Positions 11,225 through 23,397 of a stretch of DNA of 64,000 bases are shown here, piece by piece. The translations under genes and the position numbers were made by a program. How positions within the stretch are numbered: position 1 is the first letter of the stretch; every line of letters starts with the position of its first letter. Origin of the DNA: Fraxinus americana (taxonomy: Eukaryota; Streptophyta; Magnoliopsida; Lamiales; Oleaceae); the NCBI GenBank assembly GCA_035079005.1, contig CM068720.1:28037197-28101196 (forward strand). The letters are read 5' to 3'. The notes beneath the pieces are model-generated. The model worked only from the letters and a program-made list of their open reading frames with translations. It did not search any database and was not told the DNA's origin.

Positions 11225-14075
11225 ATAACACATCATGCCGGATGAGTTACCAAAGAAATTGCCACCAAGGAGGAAAATCGATCATGAGAGTGAGCTTATT
11301 TCAGGTGCCAAACCTCCCGCCAAGGCACCCTATCGTATGTCTCGGCCAGAGCTTGAAGAGTTTCGGAAACAATTGGGAGAAATGTTGGAAAATGGGATTA
11401 TTGTGCCTGCGAAATCACCATTGGAGCTCTCGTGTTGTTTCAGAAAAAGGCCAATGGTTCTCCTAGAATGTGTTGTGAATATCGAGCCTTGAATAAGATC
11501 GTTGTGAAGAATAGCTATCCTATTCTGCAGGTTGCAGATTGGTTCGATCGACTGAATCGGGAAAGGTATTATACAAAGATTTATCTCAGGTCTAGATACT
11601 GGCAAGTTCGGATCAAAGAGGAAGATGAAGCAAAGACTATGGTGGTGACAAGATATGGAGCCTTTGAATTCAAGTGATGCCTTCTGACTTATCAAATGCT
11701 CCAGCAACATTTTGTACGATAATGAATCAGGTACTTCACGGTTTCTTGGACAATTTTGTAGTGGTGTACCTGGACGACATAGTCATCTATAGCGAGACAT
11801 TGGAGGAACATGTGCAACATGTGAGGCAAGTGTTCAATCGACTACGAGAGAATGAACTCTATGCCAATCGTCTAAATGTTCATTCGCTCAGACACCTATC
11901 ATCTTCTTAGGTTATATTATCGAACAAGGTAAAATACGCATAGATTCAGCCATCGAAGAAGGTTACAGCTATCGAAGATTAGCAACCACCAAAGAATGTC
12001 CGCGATGTGCGTTCGTTTCTTAGGTTATGCAATTACTATCGAAGATTTATGAAATGATACTCAGAAATTGCATTGCCACTTACCAAATTGACAAAGAAGG
12101 ATAAGGATTGGGACGGGTCTTCTCAATGCTAAAATGCTTTCGAAGAGTTGTAGAAATCTATGTGGACTAACTCAGTGTTAGCCTTACCGGATATGGCTAA
12201 ACCATTCGAAGTGCATACCGATGCTTCAGACTTTTCACTTGGTGGAGTCCTTATGTAAGAAGGACAGCTGGTAGCGTATGAGAGCCGAAAGCTGAATCAA
12301 GCAGAATGTCGTTACTCGCCGTACGAAAAAGAGTTGTTGATAGTAGTCCATCGCCTTAGGGGATGGCGTCGCTATTTGCTTGGGTTTCCATTTATTGTGA
12401 AGACCGATAACACTATGGTTAGTCGCTTCATGTCCCAACCGAAACTATCAAGCAAACAGGCTCGTTGGTAGAAACTTCTTTCAGATTTCAATTTTATGCT
12501 AGAGTATCATCCCGGATCTAGTAATCATGTTGCTGATACTCTTAGTTGCCGAGCAGACTTGGCCATTATTTTCTCTATGGCTGCTCTTTTAAGGAGCACA
12601 GTTACCACAAATACAAGGGACCAAATTCAGGCGCTTTTGGATAAGGACTCGGCTACTCAATATTTGGTCGACCTTATCAAGCATGGCAAAATTAGATAGT
12701 TTAGCTCGATCGGGGTCTAGTGTCGACTAAGGGAGACCACCTATATGTCCCTAAGGGCGGAGATTTGAGGAAATCACTAATCACAGGATGTCATGACATG
12801 ATTTGGGCAGGACATCCTGGAGAGGAACACACTTTTGCACTATTACAACGTGCGTACTACTGGCCTCAAATGCTGGACGACATTGCAACTTATATGAAAA
12901 CTTGTCTTGTTTGTCAGCAAGATAAGGCAGATATCAGAAAAAGACAGGCTTGTTGGAGCCCCTTTCCGTCCCAACTAGACCATTTGAGAGTGCATCAATG
13001 GACTACATTATTGGATTGCCAAGAGGATTTTGGCACTGTCATCATCGTGGTGGACAGTCTATCAAAGTATACAACTTTAATCGCAATGCCCAAGTATGTA
13101 TCAGCTGAAGAGAATGCTTAACTCTTCTTCAAACACCAAATACTAGGGACTGCCAAAAACATCGTCAGTGATCGGGATCCTCAATTTATTGGCATATTTT
13201 GGACCGAGTTGTTCAAACTTCTTGGTTAAACTTTGAGCATGAGTTCTAGTTTTCACTCATAATCTGACAGACAGACAGAGCACTTCAATTCTATGCTGGA
13301 AGAATATTTTCGACACTTCATCTCTACTTCGTAGAAAAATTGGGTGAAACTTTTGGATGCGGCTCAGATGTGTTTCAATGCACAAAAGAGCACTTCTACC
13401 AATAAGAGTCCTTTTGAGATTACTACTGGCCAGTAACCGCTACTCCCTCATACTGTGGATATCGATCAAAGTACAAAGTCCCCTCAAGCAAAAAGCTTCT
13501 CTCAAGAGTGGAAACAAAATATTGAAATTGCTCGAAGTTGTCTTGAGAAAGCTCAGAAACGGTACAAAAAGTCTGCAGATCTAAAGCGCTGTTTCCTTGA
13601 ATTTAATGTTGGAGATCTGGTAATGGTCAAACTCCCCGATAGAAACTGTTATAAACCAATAAGAGGGAAAGACTCAAGATTGGTGCCAAAATATATTGGA
13701 CCACTACCCATCGTGAAGAGGATCGGAAGAGTCGCATACAGAGTTGCACTCCCTTCATGGTGCAAAATCCACGGGGTCCTTCATGTTGGTGTACTCAAGT
13801 CATACTTTGTCAACAATGAGGACGCATTCAAAAATGAGTCAAATCGACCTGTGTTTAAACTGATTGGAAAGAAGGTTGCTGAAGAGATTCTTGACCACCG
13901 AACTAGTCGAGCTTCTAGGAAATATCATCAAGAGTACTTGGTCAAATAGAGTGGATGTAGCAGCGAAGAAAATACTTGGGAAAGAGAAAAAGATATTGGA
14001 GCTTTCAAACCATTAACTAAAGAATATCATACATTGAGGGCACCGATGACGTTGCCAAAACAAATGGGGGAGAAT
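11225..14075 (+). pseudogene. Chromovirus (Ty3/gypsy) pol relic with chromodomain
   Basis: Domains in plus-strand order: pre-RT MPDELPKKLPPRRKIDHE (from 11235); RT with CCEYRALNKI and active site VVYLDDIVIYS (about 11757-11795); RNase H with HTDASDFSLGGVL (about 12212-12250) and EYHPGSSNHVADTL; an integrase H2C2 zinc finger with HPGEEHTFALLQRAYYWPQM and CLVCQQDK (12805-12925); an integrase core with DYIIGLP-like and VSDRDPQF segments (about 13000-13330); a GPY/F-type region (13600-13830); and a chromodomain (EEILDHRTSRASR through EENTWER, 13880-13980). At least eight stops or frameshifts. gag, protease and the 5' LTR are missing. The RT start resembles the Galadriel branch of chromoviruses, but that placement is tentative. 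Confidence 0.9.
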
Positions 14076-14530
14076 GTCAAGGACCGCAGCTTCAACTAGC
14101 CCCTTGACCCAATCACAGCTGTAGTTTGCCCAACTTTGACCGCACATTGTAAATATTAGTTCAAGTTTGAGTTGTAATTTCCTTTCCATTGTAATAGTTT
14201 ATTTCAATTGTAAAATAGTTCTGATATTGGTAAATGTTTAGTATGATTCCTCGGCATTTAAACGTCTAATCCTATTGCTTAGATTTTTGTTCCGCAAGCT
14301 ATTATATGGGGTATTAGTCTTTCAAATAATCTTTCAAGCTTTCTAGTGTTCGCCTCCTGCACCAACCATTGTAATTTCCTGCTTTCATCAAGTAATTTCT
14401 AGTTTTCAAGCCATCAATGATCGATTTACTTTCAATGCATCTCAATTTTATGTTGCAAGTTTTCTATAAATTGTAATCAAATTTTCTTACCGAAAAAAGA
14501 CGGAAGGTAGTCTAACGGAACAGACTATTG
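14076..14530 (+). repeat. Probable 3' LTR of the chromovirus relic
   Basis: A purine-rich tract (AAATGGGGGAGAA, 14063-14075) directly precedes TGTCAAGGAC, the usual arrangement of a polypurine tract and LTR start in this group. The stretch is non-coding. Its end is not defined because the 5' LTR is missing. Confidence 0.5.
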
Positions 14531-14571
14531 CCGCACGATGTCCCTTTCCGTGATAAGAAGAAAGACACCCC

Positions 14572-14850
14572 GTGAAACCAAGGATTCTTGACGCTATATA
14601 CTACGAGTGCATCCCACTGATTGTTGCCGATGGTTTTGTCCCTCCGTTCAATGTTGTGATCAACTGGAATGCATTTTCCATCATTGTTGCTGAAAAGAAT
14701 ATCCCGAAGCTTAAAGAAATACTCTTAGCTATCCCTTTGAGACGATATCTTACCATGCAAACCAATGTGAAAATGTTGTAGAAGCATTTCCTCTGGAATG
14801 CACAGCGGGTTAGATATGATCTTTTCCATTTTATTCTACATTAATTATGG
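14572..14850 (+). pseudogene. Exostosin-family (GT47) glycosyltransferase, C-terminal fragment
   Basis: The frame from 14572 reads KPRILDAIYYECIPLIVADG, then a PPFNVVINWNAFSI segment, KLKEILLAIP and RRYLTMQ. This is the conserved C-terminal part of plant exostosin-like Golgi glycosyltransferases (AIYxECIPVI, then LxWxxFSV, then I-x-LL-x-I). It continues past a TAG at 14779 as KHFLWN and RYDLFHFILH, then hits another stop. The N-terminal two thirds are absent and no intron is seen, so it is a truncated relic, perhaps moved with neighbouring repeats. The remaining reading to about 14975 has no recognised domain. Confidence 0.8.
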
Positions 14851-14975
14851 AATAGCAGACGTAACATTCAGATACCACAGCCATTAAAATTACCAGCGCC
14901 TTTTTCTTGCGTAGGTTCTACAGCTGAAGGTATAACAAATTTAAGCCGAGATGCTGAACAGATGTCCAATCTTTA

Positions 14976-15369
14976 AGGTTAATACTGGCTCGAATTCACA
15001 GGCTTATGTATTGTCATGGTGGGAGAAGGAAAACTCATTTTTAGATTCTCATTAGAAGAGAAGTTGATCGAATCTATGGGCAGCGAGGACTTATTTTTTA
15101 TTCCCGAATGCTGCATCTGTTACAAGCACGAATATCTGCACAGTCCAGCCCGTTCAATTTCCTCCATTTATGCAGAAAGAACCCCGGGTATCAACATTTG
15201 CCTTAGACTTAACTACTGGAACATAATTCTTAAATATTTGGTCTGATGTTCATATTTTAACATTGGCAGCAGCATCCTGTATACTGAGTTATCCTCCAAG
15301 ATGAAGTTCCGGACCTACCATCAATTGCTTCTATCAACTGCTTCTACCATTTTCTTTATTCGGAACTGA
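14976..15369. other. Intergenic stretch, nothing recognised
   Basis: An open frame at 15016-15246 (76 codons) has no recognised domain and no supporting splice or promoter signals, so I do not call it a gene. Confidence 0.4.
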
Positions 15370-17663
15370 TAAGTGCATTTTATGCGTTTATTCGGGCTTC
15401 CATTCTTATTTATTTATATAAAAATTGAGCGATTTGTAAATTATGTTTATTGTAGGAAAAATCCCAACTTTGATATAATTTACGTAAAAAGGGGCTATTT
15501 GGAGCTTAATTAGAATTGATGTAGAACAATTCAAGATTAATCGGACTGCTAGAGATCAATTGGAAATATTAATAGAGCAATCGGGAAAAAAGATCACAAG
15601 TTTTGGGAGTTAAATTTTACAATTGGAAAGTTTGGCGACTCAATTGCAGACTCCAAAACTTTCTTCGGGTCAATTATTAATTACTTTGGAATGAAGAGGA
15701 CTTAATTACAATATTAGAAGATAGAGGACTAAAGTCACGTGAGAAAATGGGCCCAATTGAAAAAATGATTTGTTTTCTTTTATTTCTTAAATTCTTTGAT
15801 ATAAATCAATTTGAACTCTTTTGTAGAGGTGTCAAGACGGACGGGCCGGCCATGACCCGTGAAAATCGGCCCGTGAAAACCGGGACCGCGGGCCGACCCG
15901 TGACCCGTGCGGGCGGTTCACGGGCCAAGGAGGTGTAACCCGCGGGCTTCACGGGTTGCTCCCCCACGGGCCGCGGTTAACCCGCGACCCGTAAAAAAAA
16001 ATTGAAAAAAAAAAATAAAACAAAAATTAAAAAAAAGGGGGGGAGAGAGCCAAACAAAAAAATTTAAAAAAATAAAAATAAAAAAAATTCAAAAAAAGGC
16101 GTAGCCTGCTGCATGGTCAATTTTTTTTTTTTTGTTAATTTTAACTAATGGTAATATAAATTTTCTAACGGTAATATCATCCCCTTCATCAATAAATTCC
16201 AATTTATTCTTACATTTATTTTTACAATATCCTCTCATTAGTTATTATACATTTATATTTCATAGTTCATACTTGTTACTACCTTACTACAATTACAATT
16301 ATTCAATTGCAAATATCATTATCATCTTGATTATATTTCTTTCTTCTCGTTTCTCACTAGTCACTATTAAATTTTTTAATCCTACTATATTATGGATTCT
16401 CGCGATTCTTCTTCTCAAAGTCCTATTTTCAATGATAGTTGCTCTCCATATGGGCCAAACCGGAAAAATTCTATATTTTTATAATTTTATTTATACAATC
16501 ATACGGGCCAAACCGGAACGAACCGCGACCCGCGCGACCCGTGACCCGCATGGGCTCGACCCGGATGGGTCAGCGGGCGGGCCTGGGTTGTAGTCCAAAA
16601 TTGTGGGCCGACCCGTAACCGGCCCGGAACCCGCAGCGGGCGGGCTTTTTTTCACGCGGGCCGTTACCGGGCTCACATGTTGGTGGGCCGACCCGACCCG
16701 GACCACCCGGATTGACACCTCTACTCTTTTGTGGAAATCAAGTTGAATAAGAATTTTGCTTAAATCTTGTTCTATAAATATGTACCTTAGTCCAACAATT
16801 AAAGGGGGTTTGTAAAGTTTCATTATACACATACATTTAAGCCAAGGCATAAGGTATCATTATACATATATTATTTAGGCCAAAATGAGGAAAAAATCAA
16901 TCAAGGAGTTATGATTTTAAGATTTTACAAGAAGATGGCGGAATCTTGGTAAAAAATATTAATCATTTTCCCATTTTTCCTTATAACCTGGTGATGTACT
17001 GTAATTCTTTCTTGTTTTATTCTTCTCCCATAACGTGTAATTAATTATTTAGTTATTTTTAATTAAAATGTTTTACCTAGTTTTGAACCTTATTTTTAAT
17101 TAAAAAAATTTAAATTTCAAATTGATTTTCGTGAATTGTTTTTACTTTTATTCTTAAGGTTTTGATTGACTGGTCACTAATTCATTGATGTTGTGAGCGA
17201 TTATTACGTATAGATGCGGATTATTTGTTTGGAGCACGTAGTAAAAGCCATGAACTAGTGTAAAAACGTAAAACATTTTCAAGTTAATGCGGTTGTTACA
17301 TGGATTCTTAGAGATTTGATGCATTTAGCTAAGGTGTATCTGAATTCACATAGAGATATGAAATTGACTTAATTATTTAGAATTGGTTTGAACTCAAGAG
17401 AGATAAATTTTTAGAAGAATTAGAATGAATAAACATAATCAATTGTCATAAAGTTTGGTGAATAAACAAGTCATATTTTATTATTTTCGTATATTTAAAA
17501 TAAAAAATCACAAAAATAAGATAAATTATTTGTATTTATTTTCGATCAAACTGAAGTTAAGAATAATTTAATCAACGATTAGATAGTAGTTCTCGTGAGA
17601 ACGATATTCGGACTTATAAGTCTACTTTACTTGTTACGATTCGTACACTTGTGAGATATACAA
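15370..17663 (+). repeat. Probable solo or truncated gypsy-type LTR, split by a hAT element
   Basis: Starts TGATAAGTGCATTTTATGC and ends in a run with TTACTTGTTACGATTCGTACAC, which resembles the start and end of large Athila/Tat-like LTRs. Removing the 908-base insertion at 15824-16731 (one target-site copy included) leaves about 1.39 kb. No matching second LTR or exact target duplication was found, so identity and borders are tentative. Confidence 0.35.
15824..16723. mobile_element. hAT-type MITE with 8-bp target duplication
   Basis: The termini are perfect inverted repeats, TAGAGGTGTCAA at the left and TTGACACCTCTA at the right. They are flanked by the identical 8-base duplication CTCTTTTG (15816-15823 and 16724-16731), the hallmark of hAT transposition. 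The subterminal regions are strongly GC-rich with many GACCCG/CGGGCC motifs, while the centre (about 16000-16490) is AT-rich. It has no transposase, so it is non-autonomous. The open frame 16132-16593 lies across it and is not a gene. Confidence 0.92.
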
Positions 17664-17903
17664 TTGATGACAATTTCATGATAACGGAAGTAACATACTC
17701 CTCATATTGATTTGGTTCAAAATATGAGTTTATTATAACGAAATGAATAACTGCTTTAAGAGCTCATCCATTAGAGTTTAGCGAGTGAAATACTTTGTGT
17801 GAAGTCCTGGCCCTTGATGGCTGCACTTTTTTGTGATCCTCTCACAGTGACTTTTGGCATATAAATTCTTTCTGCAGATTCACTTAGAAGTTATTTATTT
17901 AGA
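17664..17903. other. Intergenic, nothing recognised
   Basis: AT-rich flank of the Helitron. No gene or repeat is recognised. Confidence 0.4.
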
Positions 17904-18594
17904 CTAGTCGATTGCCCGTGCAATGCACGGGCTAGGTTATTTTCAAGGTAATGTTAGTATGTTCAATGTGTTAGATTCTCATGAATTGTGTCCTGAATTC
18001 AATACTTACTTGAAGAAAGCAAAAACTGCAACAGCAAACCCACAATTTCAAGCATTTCAATGTGTGTATCTCATATAGATGAAATGAAGTTATTGCCAAA
18101 ATAATAAAGGTTTGGAGAACGGTAATCCGTTCATTTTGCAATTTCATGTGAACCAATATGGTAGAATCCATAAAAAATATAGGGCTAACAGAGAGGTGTT
18201 GACCATTAAATTCTAATCAGACAAAGAGGTTTTGACCATTAAACTTTATCTGAAAACTACAATTCCTCGAAACTTTCTACAACTAATATCAAAGGTGGGT
18301 AATTCAAGCACAAGTATTACCACAAATTGGTGAAAGTAGTAAGAACACAATCTTTTAATAATTCAAGCCAAGAGGTCAAAGACTATAAAATTATGGATCT
18401 ATTCCAATCTCTACTCGAGAATTGAGTTATATTTGGGTGCTGCTTCACTAATCTACAAAATATATCTACAGTCCAATTCAAGGTTTTTTCTTTGTCCTGC
18501 ATTAACACAGAAAAGAGGTCATACTTGGAGTTTCTTCTGATATATCTACGCCAATCATCCATGTAGACCTACTATACAATGTGTCTGTAAGTAC

Positions 18595-18717
18595 CTTTTC
18601 AGAAGTAGATGAACGAAACCCTTTCCAATCTCTCTTGAAATCCAATTCCAGTTCATGTCCATCTCTGTTCACAAGGTAAGAACGGCAACCATACATGTTA
18701 AAATCTAGATCATGCAC
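18595..18717 (-). pseudogene. Captured exon of unknown gene (41 codons)
   Basis: Bounded by an acceptor AG (18719-18718) and a donor GTACTT (from 18594), this 123-base stretch is open in one frame and has ordinary coding composition: VHDLDFNMYGCRSYL followed by a charged HELELDFKRDWKGF segment. I do not recognise the family. It lies inside the Helitron on the same strand as the other exon-like segments. Confidence 0.45.
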
Positions 18718-19100
18718 CTGTATTAGCAAAACCAAGCAAAATAGCAATTTGCATTCGAATACAGAGTAAGTCAAGCCAAAAAGGAAGTTTAAATCAACAA
18801 GGTACATATTCCATGATTTACCAAAGGATTATATACACAAGCATGATTTAAAGAATCAGTAGTGCAAACTAATCGAATCTAGAACTTCCTGTATGGACAT
18901 CACTTACCAATTGTTAAGATCACCAAAGAAGATGACCAATATTGACATGCTGTCTTCAGAAACTTTTTTGAATCAAAGAATATACAGTTTGGGAAGCAAA
19001 CTAAAAAACAAAACTTATAGCAAAGAATTAAATTGATCCACCTCACCAGATTATATTTTTGGTTGATACACTGTTGCCAGTGCAGATGTTAAGAAAACAA

Positions 19101-19102
<2 letters not shown>

Positions 19103-19149
<47 letters not shown>
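19103..19149. repeat. (GA)n microsatellite
   Basis: About 23 uninterrupted GA units inside the Helitron. Confidence 0.95.
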
Positions 19150-19152
<3 letters not shown>

Positions 19153-19362
19153 TAGTAGTAAAAAATTCAAAAAATTATTTCAATGTAACGATGAAATAAT
19201 TTTAATTGATCTCATCACCATTGCTGAGCTTCTAAACAGCCTGTTCGCATCCAAAAGCCCAGTGGAAATAACATAAATTTAACAAACAACTATAATGCAC
19301 TACAAACAAAGAAAGCCTTGTCATAAATCAATCAATAGTTTAATAGCTGTGCTATACAACAA

Positions 19363-19535
19363 CTATCTAACAGAAGGGTCACATGCCAACGGAAGATCAC
19401 AAGAAACGTATCCACACCTGTCTTCAAGGATAAGGTTAAAATCAGCAGCGTGCGGCTTTCCTTTGAGGTTGAGCGCGACTGAAGGTGAGAAAACCATCTC
19501 AAGAGCCGCTAATACCCTCCACAACACCTTCATCC
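19363..19535 (-). pseudogene. Captured terminal exon of unknown gene
   Basis: The minus-strand reading LEMVFSPSVALNLKG then HAADFNLILEDRCGYV then SCDLPLACDPSVR ends in a stop at 19363. An acceptor-like TTATTAG lies at the right edge. Coding-like composition, no family recognised. It may be the last exon of the gene that also supplied 19764-19873. Confidence 0.4.
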
Positions 19536-19763
19536 TCTAATAACCGGGAAATAACTGATAATACAAAAAAACGAGAAGCAAATGTCAGGATTCATGGTGA
19601 ACGTCGAAATCCCTATTTTCCTTCAAATGGTATATGTATTGTGTTTTACGATTTGAGAAAGGGACATAATTCCAGGTGATCAGGCTAGGATTCAACCAGG
19701 CCACTATTTACATGAGAACCTGCATATTCAAAAAATACAAAATAAAAGAAATGACATTATTAC

Positions 19764-19873
19764 CTCTCCGAGATTTGAGACCCAATTTATGTTGTCAACA
19801 TTTGGTTTATCAACTTCCACCTTCTCCAACTCCTCATGAAGAACCTCCTCAACAGACTTAAGATTTGGGGTGC
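19764..19873 (-). pseudogene. Captured internal exon of unknown gene
   Basis: A 110-base segment with canonical acceptor (TTTTGATCAG) and donor (GTAATAATG). It encodes an acidic helical stretch, TPNLKSVEEVLHEELEKVEV then DKPNVDNINWVSNLGE. Family not recognised. A host gene exon carried by the Helitron is the simplest reading. Confidence 0.45.
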
Positions 19874-20334
19874 CTGATCAAAATTCTTCATGCCTAAAGC
19901 ACAAGATTTTCCTCTTCACAATATGAAAGAAATGAAAATAAACTCACTTACGGCATACACCAATGTTAGTTCTTCGAAATATATAAAACTCGTCTACAAA
20001 CACACATAATATGACTAATGACATGCATGAAGAAAGTATCATTACTCTAGATTACGAAGCACTCACTGTCCAATATATTAAAGACAAGCAAGAAAATCAA
20101 CCTCAAAATCATTACACTTAGATATATAGAACAGACGTCAATTGACTTGATCTGCAGGGGCAACAAATAAACAAAAATAAAAGCAAAACAGCCATGAGCA
20201 GTGAATATGAAGTGCAGGAAAATTGGAAAAAGAAAATTTAATGGTCTCTGCCCCAAGAAACAAGATTTGATGTGCAATAATGCAAGTTCTTTGGAGTGAC
20301 AAGCCTCTAGGTTACCAGGGCCATATTCAGACAA

Positions 20335-20490
20335 TCCATTCTGGCACAGATACATAGGCACACATACGGCAGGAAATTCCATTTCGTCTTTTATGTCCAC
20401 CGATTCAAATTTAGTTGAATTTTTTTCTGGCTTGGCTATGTTTAATAACACATCCATGCCTTTTTCTCTATGATACCAATAGAAGAAAAT
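20335..20490 (-). pseudogene. Possible captured exon of unknown gene
   Basis: Within a longer open frame (20047-20664), the middle part reads KGMDVLLNIAKPEKNSTKFE, then VDIKDEMEFPAVCVP and NGLSEYGPGNLEACHSKELA, with ordinary protein composition. The flanking parts are AT-rich and hydrophobic, like translated intron. No domain recognised. Confidence 0.3.
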
Positions 20491-20761
20491 TGAATTGAAG
20501 CAAATCAAATTATAAGACACAAACAGAGAGACCAGTGACCACCTGGCTAATTTAACTGAATTAGAGGTAATCAGATAGTTCACAGAATATATGAGAAATT
20601 TCCAGCAGTATTTTTGGAAAATGTAAATGAAAGCAATCAACTTCAAGTTCTCAAAACCCCCCAAATTTAGGCAAAGAAAAATGTGATTAAACTTAAAAAG
20701 TAGAATTGCAAAGAAGGGAAATGGAGAACCCCAAAAACAGATCTTTATCCAACTCCCGGTA

Positions 20762-20862
20762 TTAGCTCACGACAGATCCTTCTTTTATTTCGTCTTTGTC
20801 TTCATCGTCCAAAGTATATGTCAATGGCCGCTTACGGTGCCGATAAAGTTGAAATTTTACCT
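20762..20862 (-). pseudogene. Possible captured terminal exon
   Basis: Minus-strand reading FQLYRHRKRPLTYTLDDEDK then DEIKEGSVVS and stop: a basic patch followed by an acidic tail. It looks like the C-terminus of a protein, but the family is not recognised. Confidence 0.3.
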
Positions 20863-23397
20863 ATTTAGAGATATCAGGAAATATATAAAAAGATGTTACA
20901 AAAAGATTATGAAAGTTTCACAACTTCTCAAAAAAAAAAAAGAACTCATCATTTGCTAAAATGAAATCCGAAAATCCCCAAAAATAAATAAAATCCCAAA
21001 ACCCCCCAAAAATAAAACCTTACCTAACAGAAATCGCAGCACTCCGGTTAGAAACCTTAAGTCCGAGGAAGCAGATTTATCAAGAATGCCGAATAGAAGG
21101 TTCAAGTTTGAAGATATGTCAGTATTCGAGTGAAATGGGAAAGTGGAATGGTCTTCAACATAATAAAACTTTAGAAAATCACAAATCCAACACGTTAAAA
21201 TGCACAAGCCTCATTGCACTGGTTTGCATACTCAAAATAAAAACAGGAAGACATACACAAACACGTAACATTTACATTTTACTGAGAATGAGTATCTATA
21301 ATAGAGATAAGAAAACTACCATAATAAATATTCGACATTATAGAGCCACAGGAACGAACTATAACAAGGTGCTATATGGACAGCTAGCCAAAAAAATAAT
21401 CACCACCTTTATTAAGTGATTCCAAAATAAAATTTGCTGAATTGAACTACTGGACCTTTAATAAGTGATTCCAAAATACAATTTGCTGAAGTGAACTACT
21501 GGAATGGTTACTGCTTGTTCAGCTTTATGAGGAAAATGCAAATATTATACGATATCTTAGGGAAAATGGCTCGAATTTCAACCAAAGGGAAGATGAAATT
21601 TTGTAAAATAACATTAATAGAACTTGACTTCCACTACAACAAAAGCACATCACCTGTATGTTTCCCACTCGTATTTTCCTCAAGTTTACTTAGGCCCCTT
21701 CCGGTCATAGCATCTCACAAACAAAAATTACACCACAAATAGCAAGGCAAATAAATAGAAATATTCAGACAAAATGGCAGATAAAAACCTAGCAAGTAGC
21801 AACTCAATCACTTCTTAGCAATAAGAGGGCATGTTCTGTCCACTGTAATCTACATTTGGAATAGCAATAGTCCATAAACAAATCATTCATTAAAAAACAC
21901 TTTGTCACTTTGATCTTCACATAGATCAAATATCCAATTGATTCTAAACGATACAGTTGTTTTAACTTGATTGAAATATAACATCAAATATAATGATAAT
22001 CGCGGCAAGGAAAACCACAACTTCAAATAGCATCACCATTTTAGGTAACCTTAAAAATGAAAGAGAGCTATATGAAAACAATACAATCGAACTGGCAACA
22101 TATAAAATCTTCAATTCCAGCAAAATTGGAACAATTTAAATAAACAAGAACTGCATTGGGTAAAAAAATCATTTACAGAACCAATGACAGTGTTGATTAA
22201 TCATGGTACAATATAATAGGTCACTCAACTTCTGAACAAACCATTGAAGAAGTTCACAGTTCTACATTTACTAGTTTGAGCCAAAGGCAAATCAACCATC
22301 CCATTGATAATTGACCGGAAGATTAGCCGAAGCTTGAGTAGTAAAGCAACGTCCTTTAATCCCAAATGAAACATTCCACTATAAACAATAAAGAAAAAAA
22401 TTAAAGCAACAAAAAATTGACAAAAAAAAACCTAAAATTGGAAGCTAAAATCATCCAAAATCTACAAATAGAAAAGTTTCTTTGTAAAATAAGATTGCCC
22501 TACTTGAAAGCAAATATGAAATATTACCAGTGTTTCATTTCTATACTACTTCATAGGTCTGAACCGAATCGAGGCTTCTTCACCTTAATTTCTACACAAA
22601 AACACTATAATTAATATTACCGTATACGTGTCTGTGCGTATACGATTGAGAGTAAAAAAATTACCGCGGACTCCTCTTCGCAATGCGGAGACTCAAGGGG
22701 CTTCGATTAAATTGAATTTCCTCCTTTATTCCCTATTGGGTTTCTCTTGAAAGCGCCCAACCCAGCCTGTAGTGTCCTTCTCCTCCGTTAAAGAAAAAAA
22801 AACATATGAATAAAAGTCCCAATAGCTAAGTAAGACAGATCTCGAATTATATTTAGCAGTGTAGGAAGTGTTACCTCGACTCCGGCAAGCCTTCCGTACG
22901 CTGTAAAACCGATCTCCATGTGAGGAAAAGGGAAATGAACGGGAAAGATGTAAAAGGCTGAAACAGTGAAACGTGTGGGAGAAGTGAACCATTGAAGCCT
23001 TTATTGAAGAGAGATATTTTGTGAATAGTAAAAGGGTAAAACGGGGAAGCAAAATACGTCAAGAATGAACAGTGCAGGAAGTATCCCCTCTTTTAATAGA
23101 GTAGGGATTACAAACTATGTAATCCGACTATTAGGGTAATAACCAAACTCGAAACTATGACAAAATCATAAAGTACATGGAAATATGACAAAATTGTGAT
23201 CCTATTTATGAATCCAAACCTTATATTACTACGTGGATGGTAATTCTTTCTACTTTTCGATGAATAATGACATGTTGGACTCGAGGGAATCAATTGGCAA
23301 ACAAAATTTCCTACATAAATCCCCATCAAGTTCAAGAAGTTGGTTTACCAATTCAGATCAATAGGTTTATTCAATTGAGAAGTCAAAGAATTATTCT

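Larger units (their letters stand above)
17904..23107 (-). mobile_element. Non-autonomous Helitron carrying gene fragments
   Basis: On the minus strand the 5' end is TCCCTACTCTATTAAAAGAGG (starts 23107, preceded by A). The 3' end has a 9-bp GC-rich hairpin GCCCGTGCA-T-TGCACGGGC (17914-17932), followed by AATCGA and CTAG (17907-17904) and then T. A|TC...CTAG|T is the Helitron insertion signature. I see no Rep/helicase coding. The interior contains several minus-strand segments that look like spliced host exons. Length is about 5.2 kb. Confidence 0.8.

Noticed and set aside
11330..11710. 126-codon minus-strand open frame
   Set aside because: Antisense shadow of the chromovirus reverse transcriptase, which is clearly coding-derived on the plus strand.
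15016..15246. 76-codon open frame after the exostosin relic
   Set aside because: No recognised domain, no continuity with the exostosin frame and no gene signals; left as intergenic.
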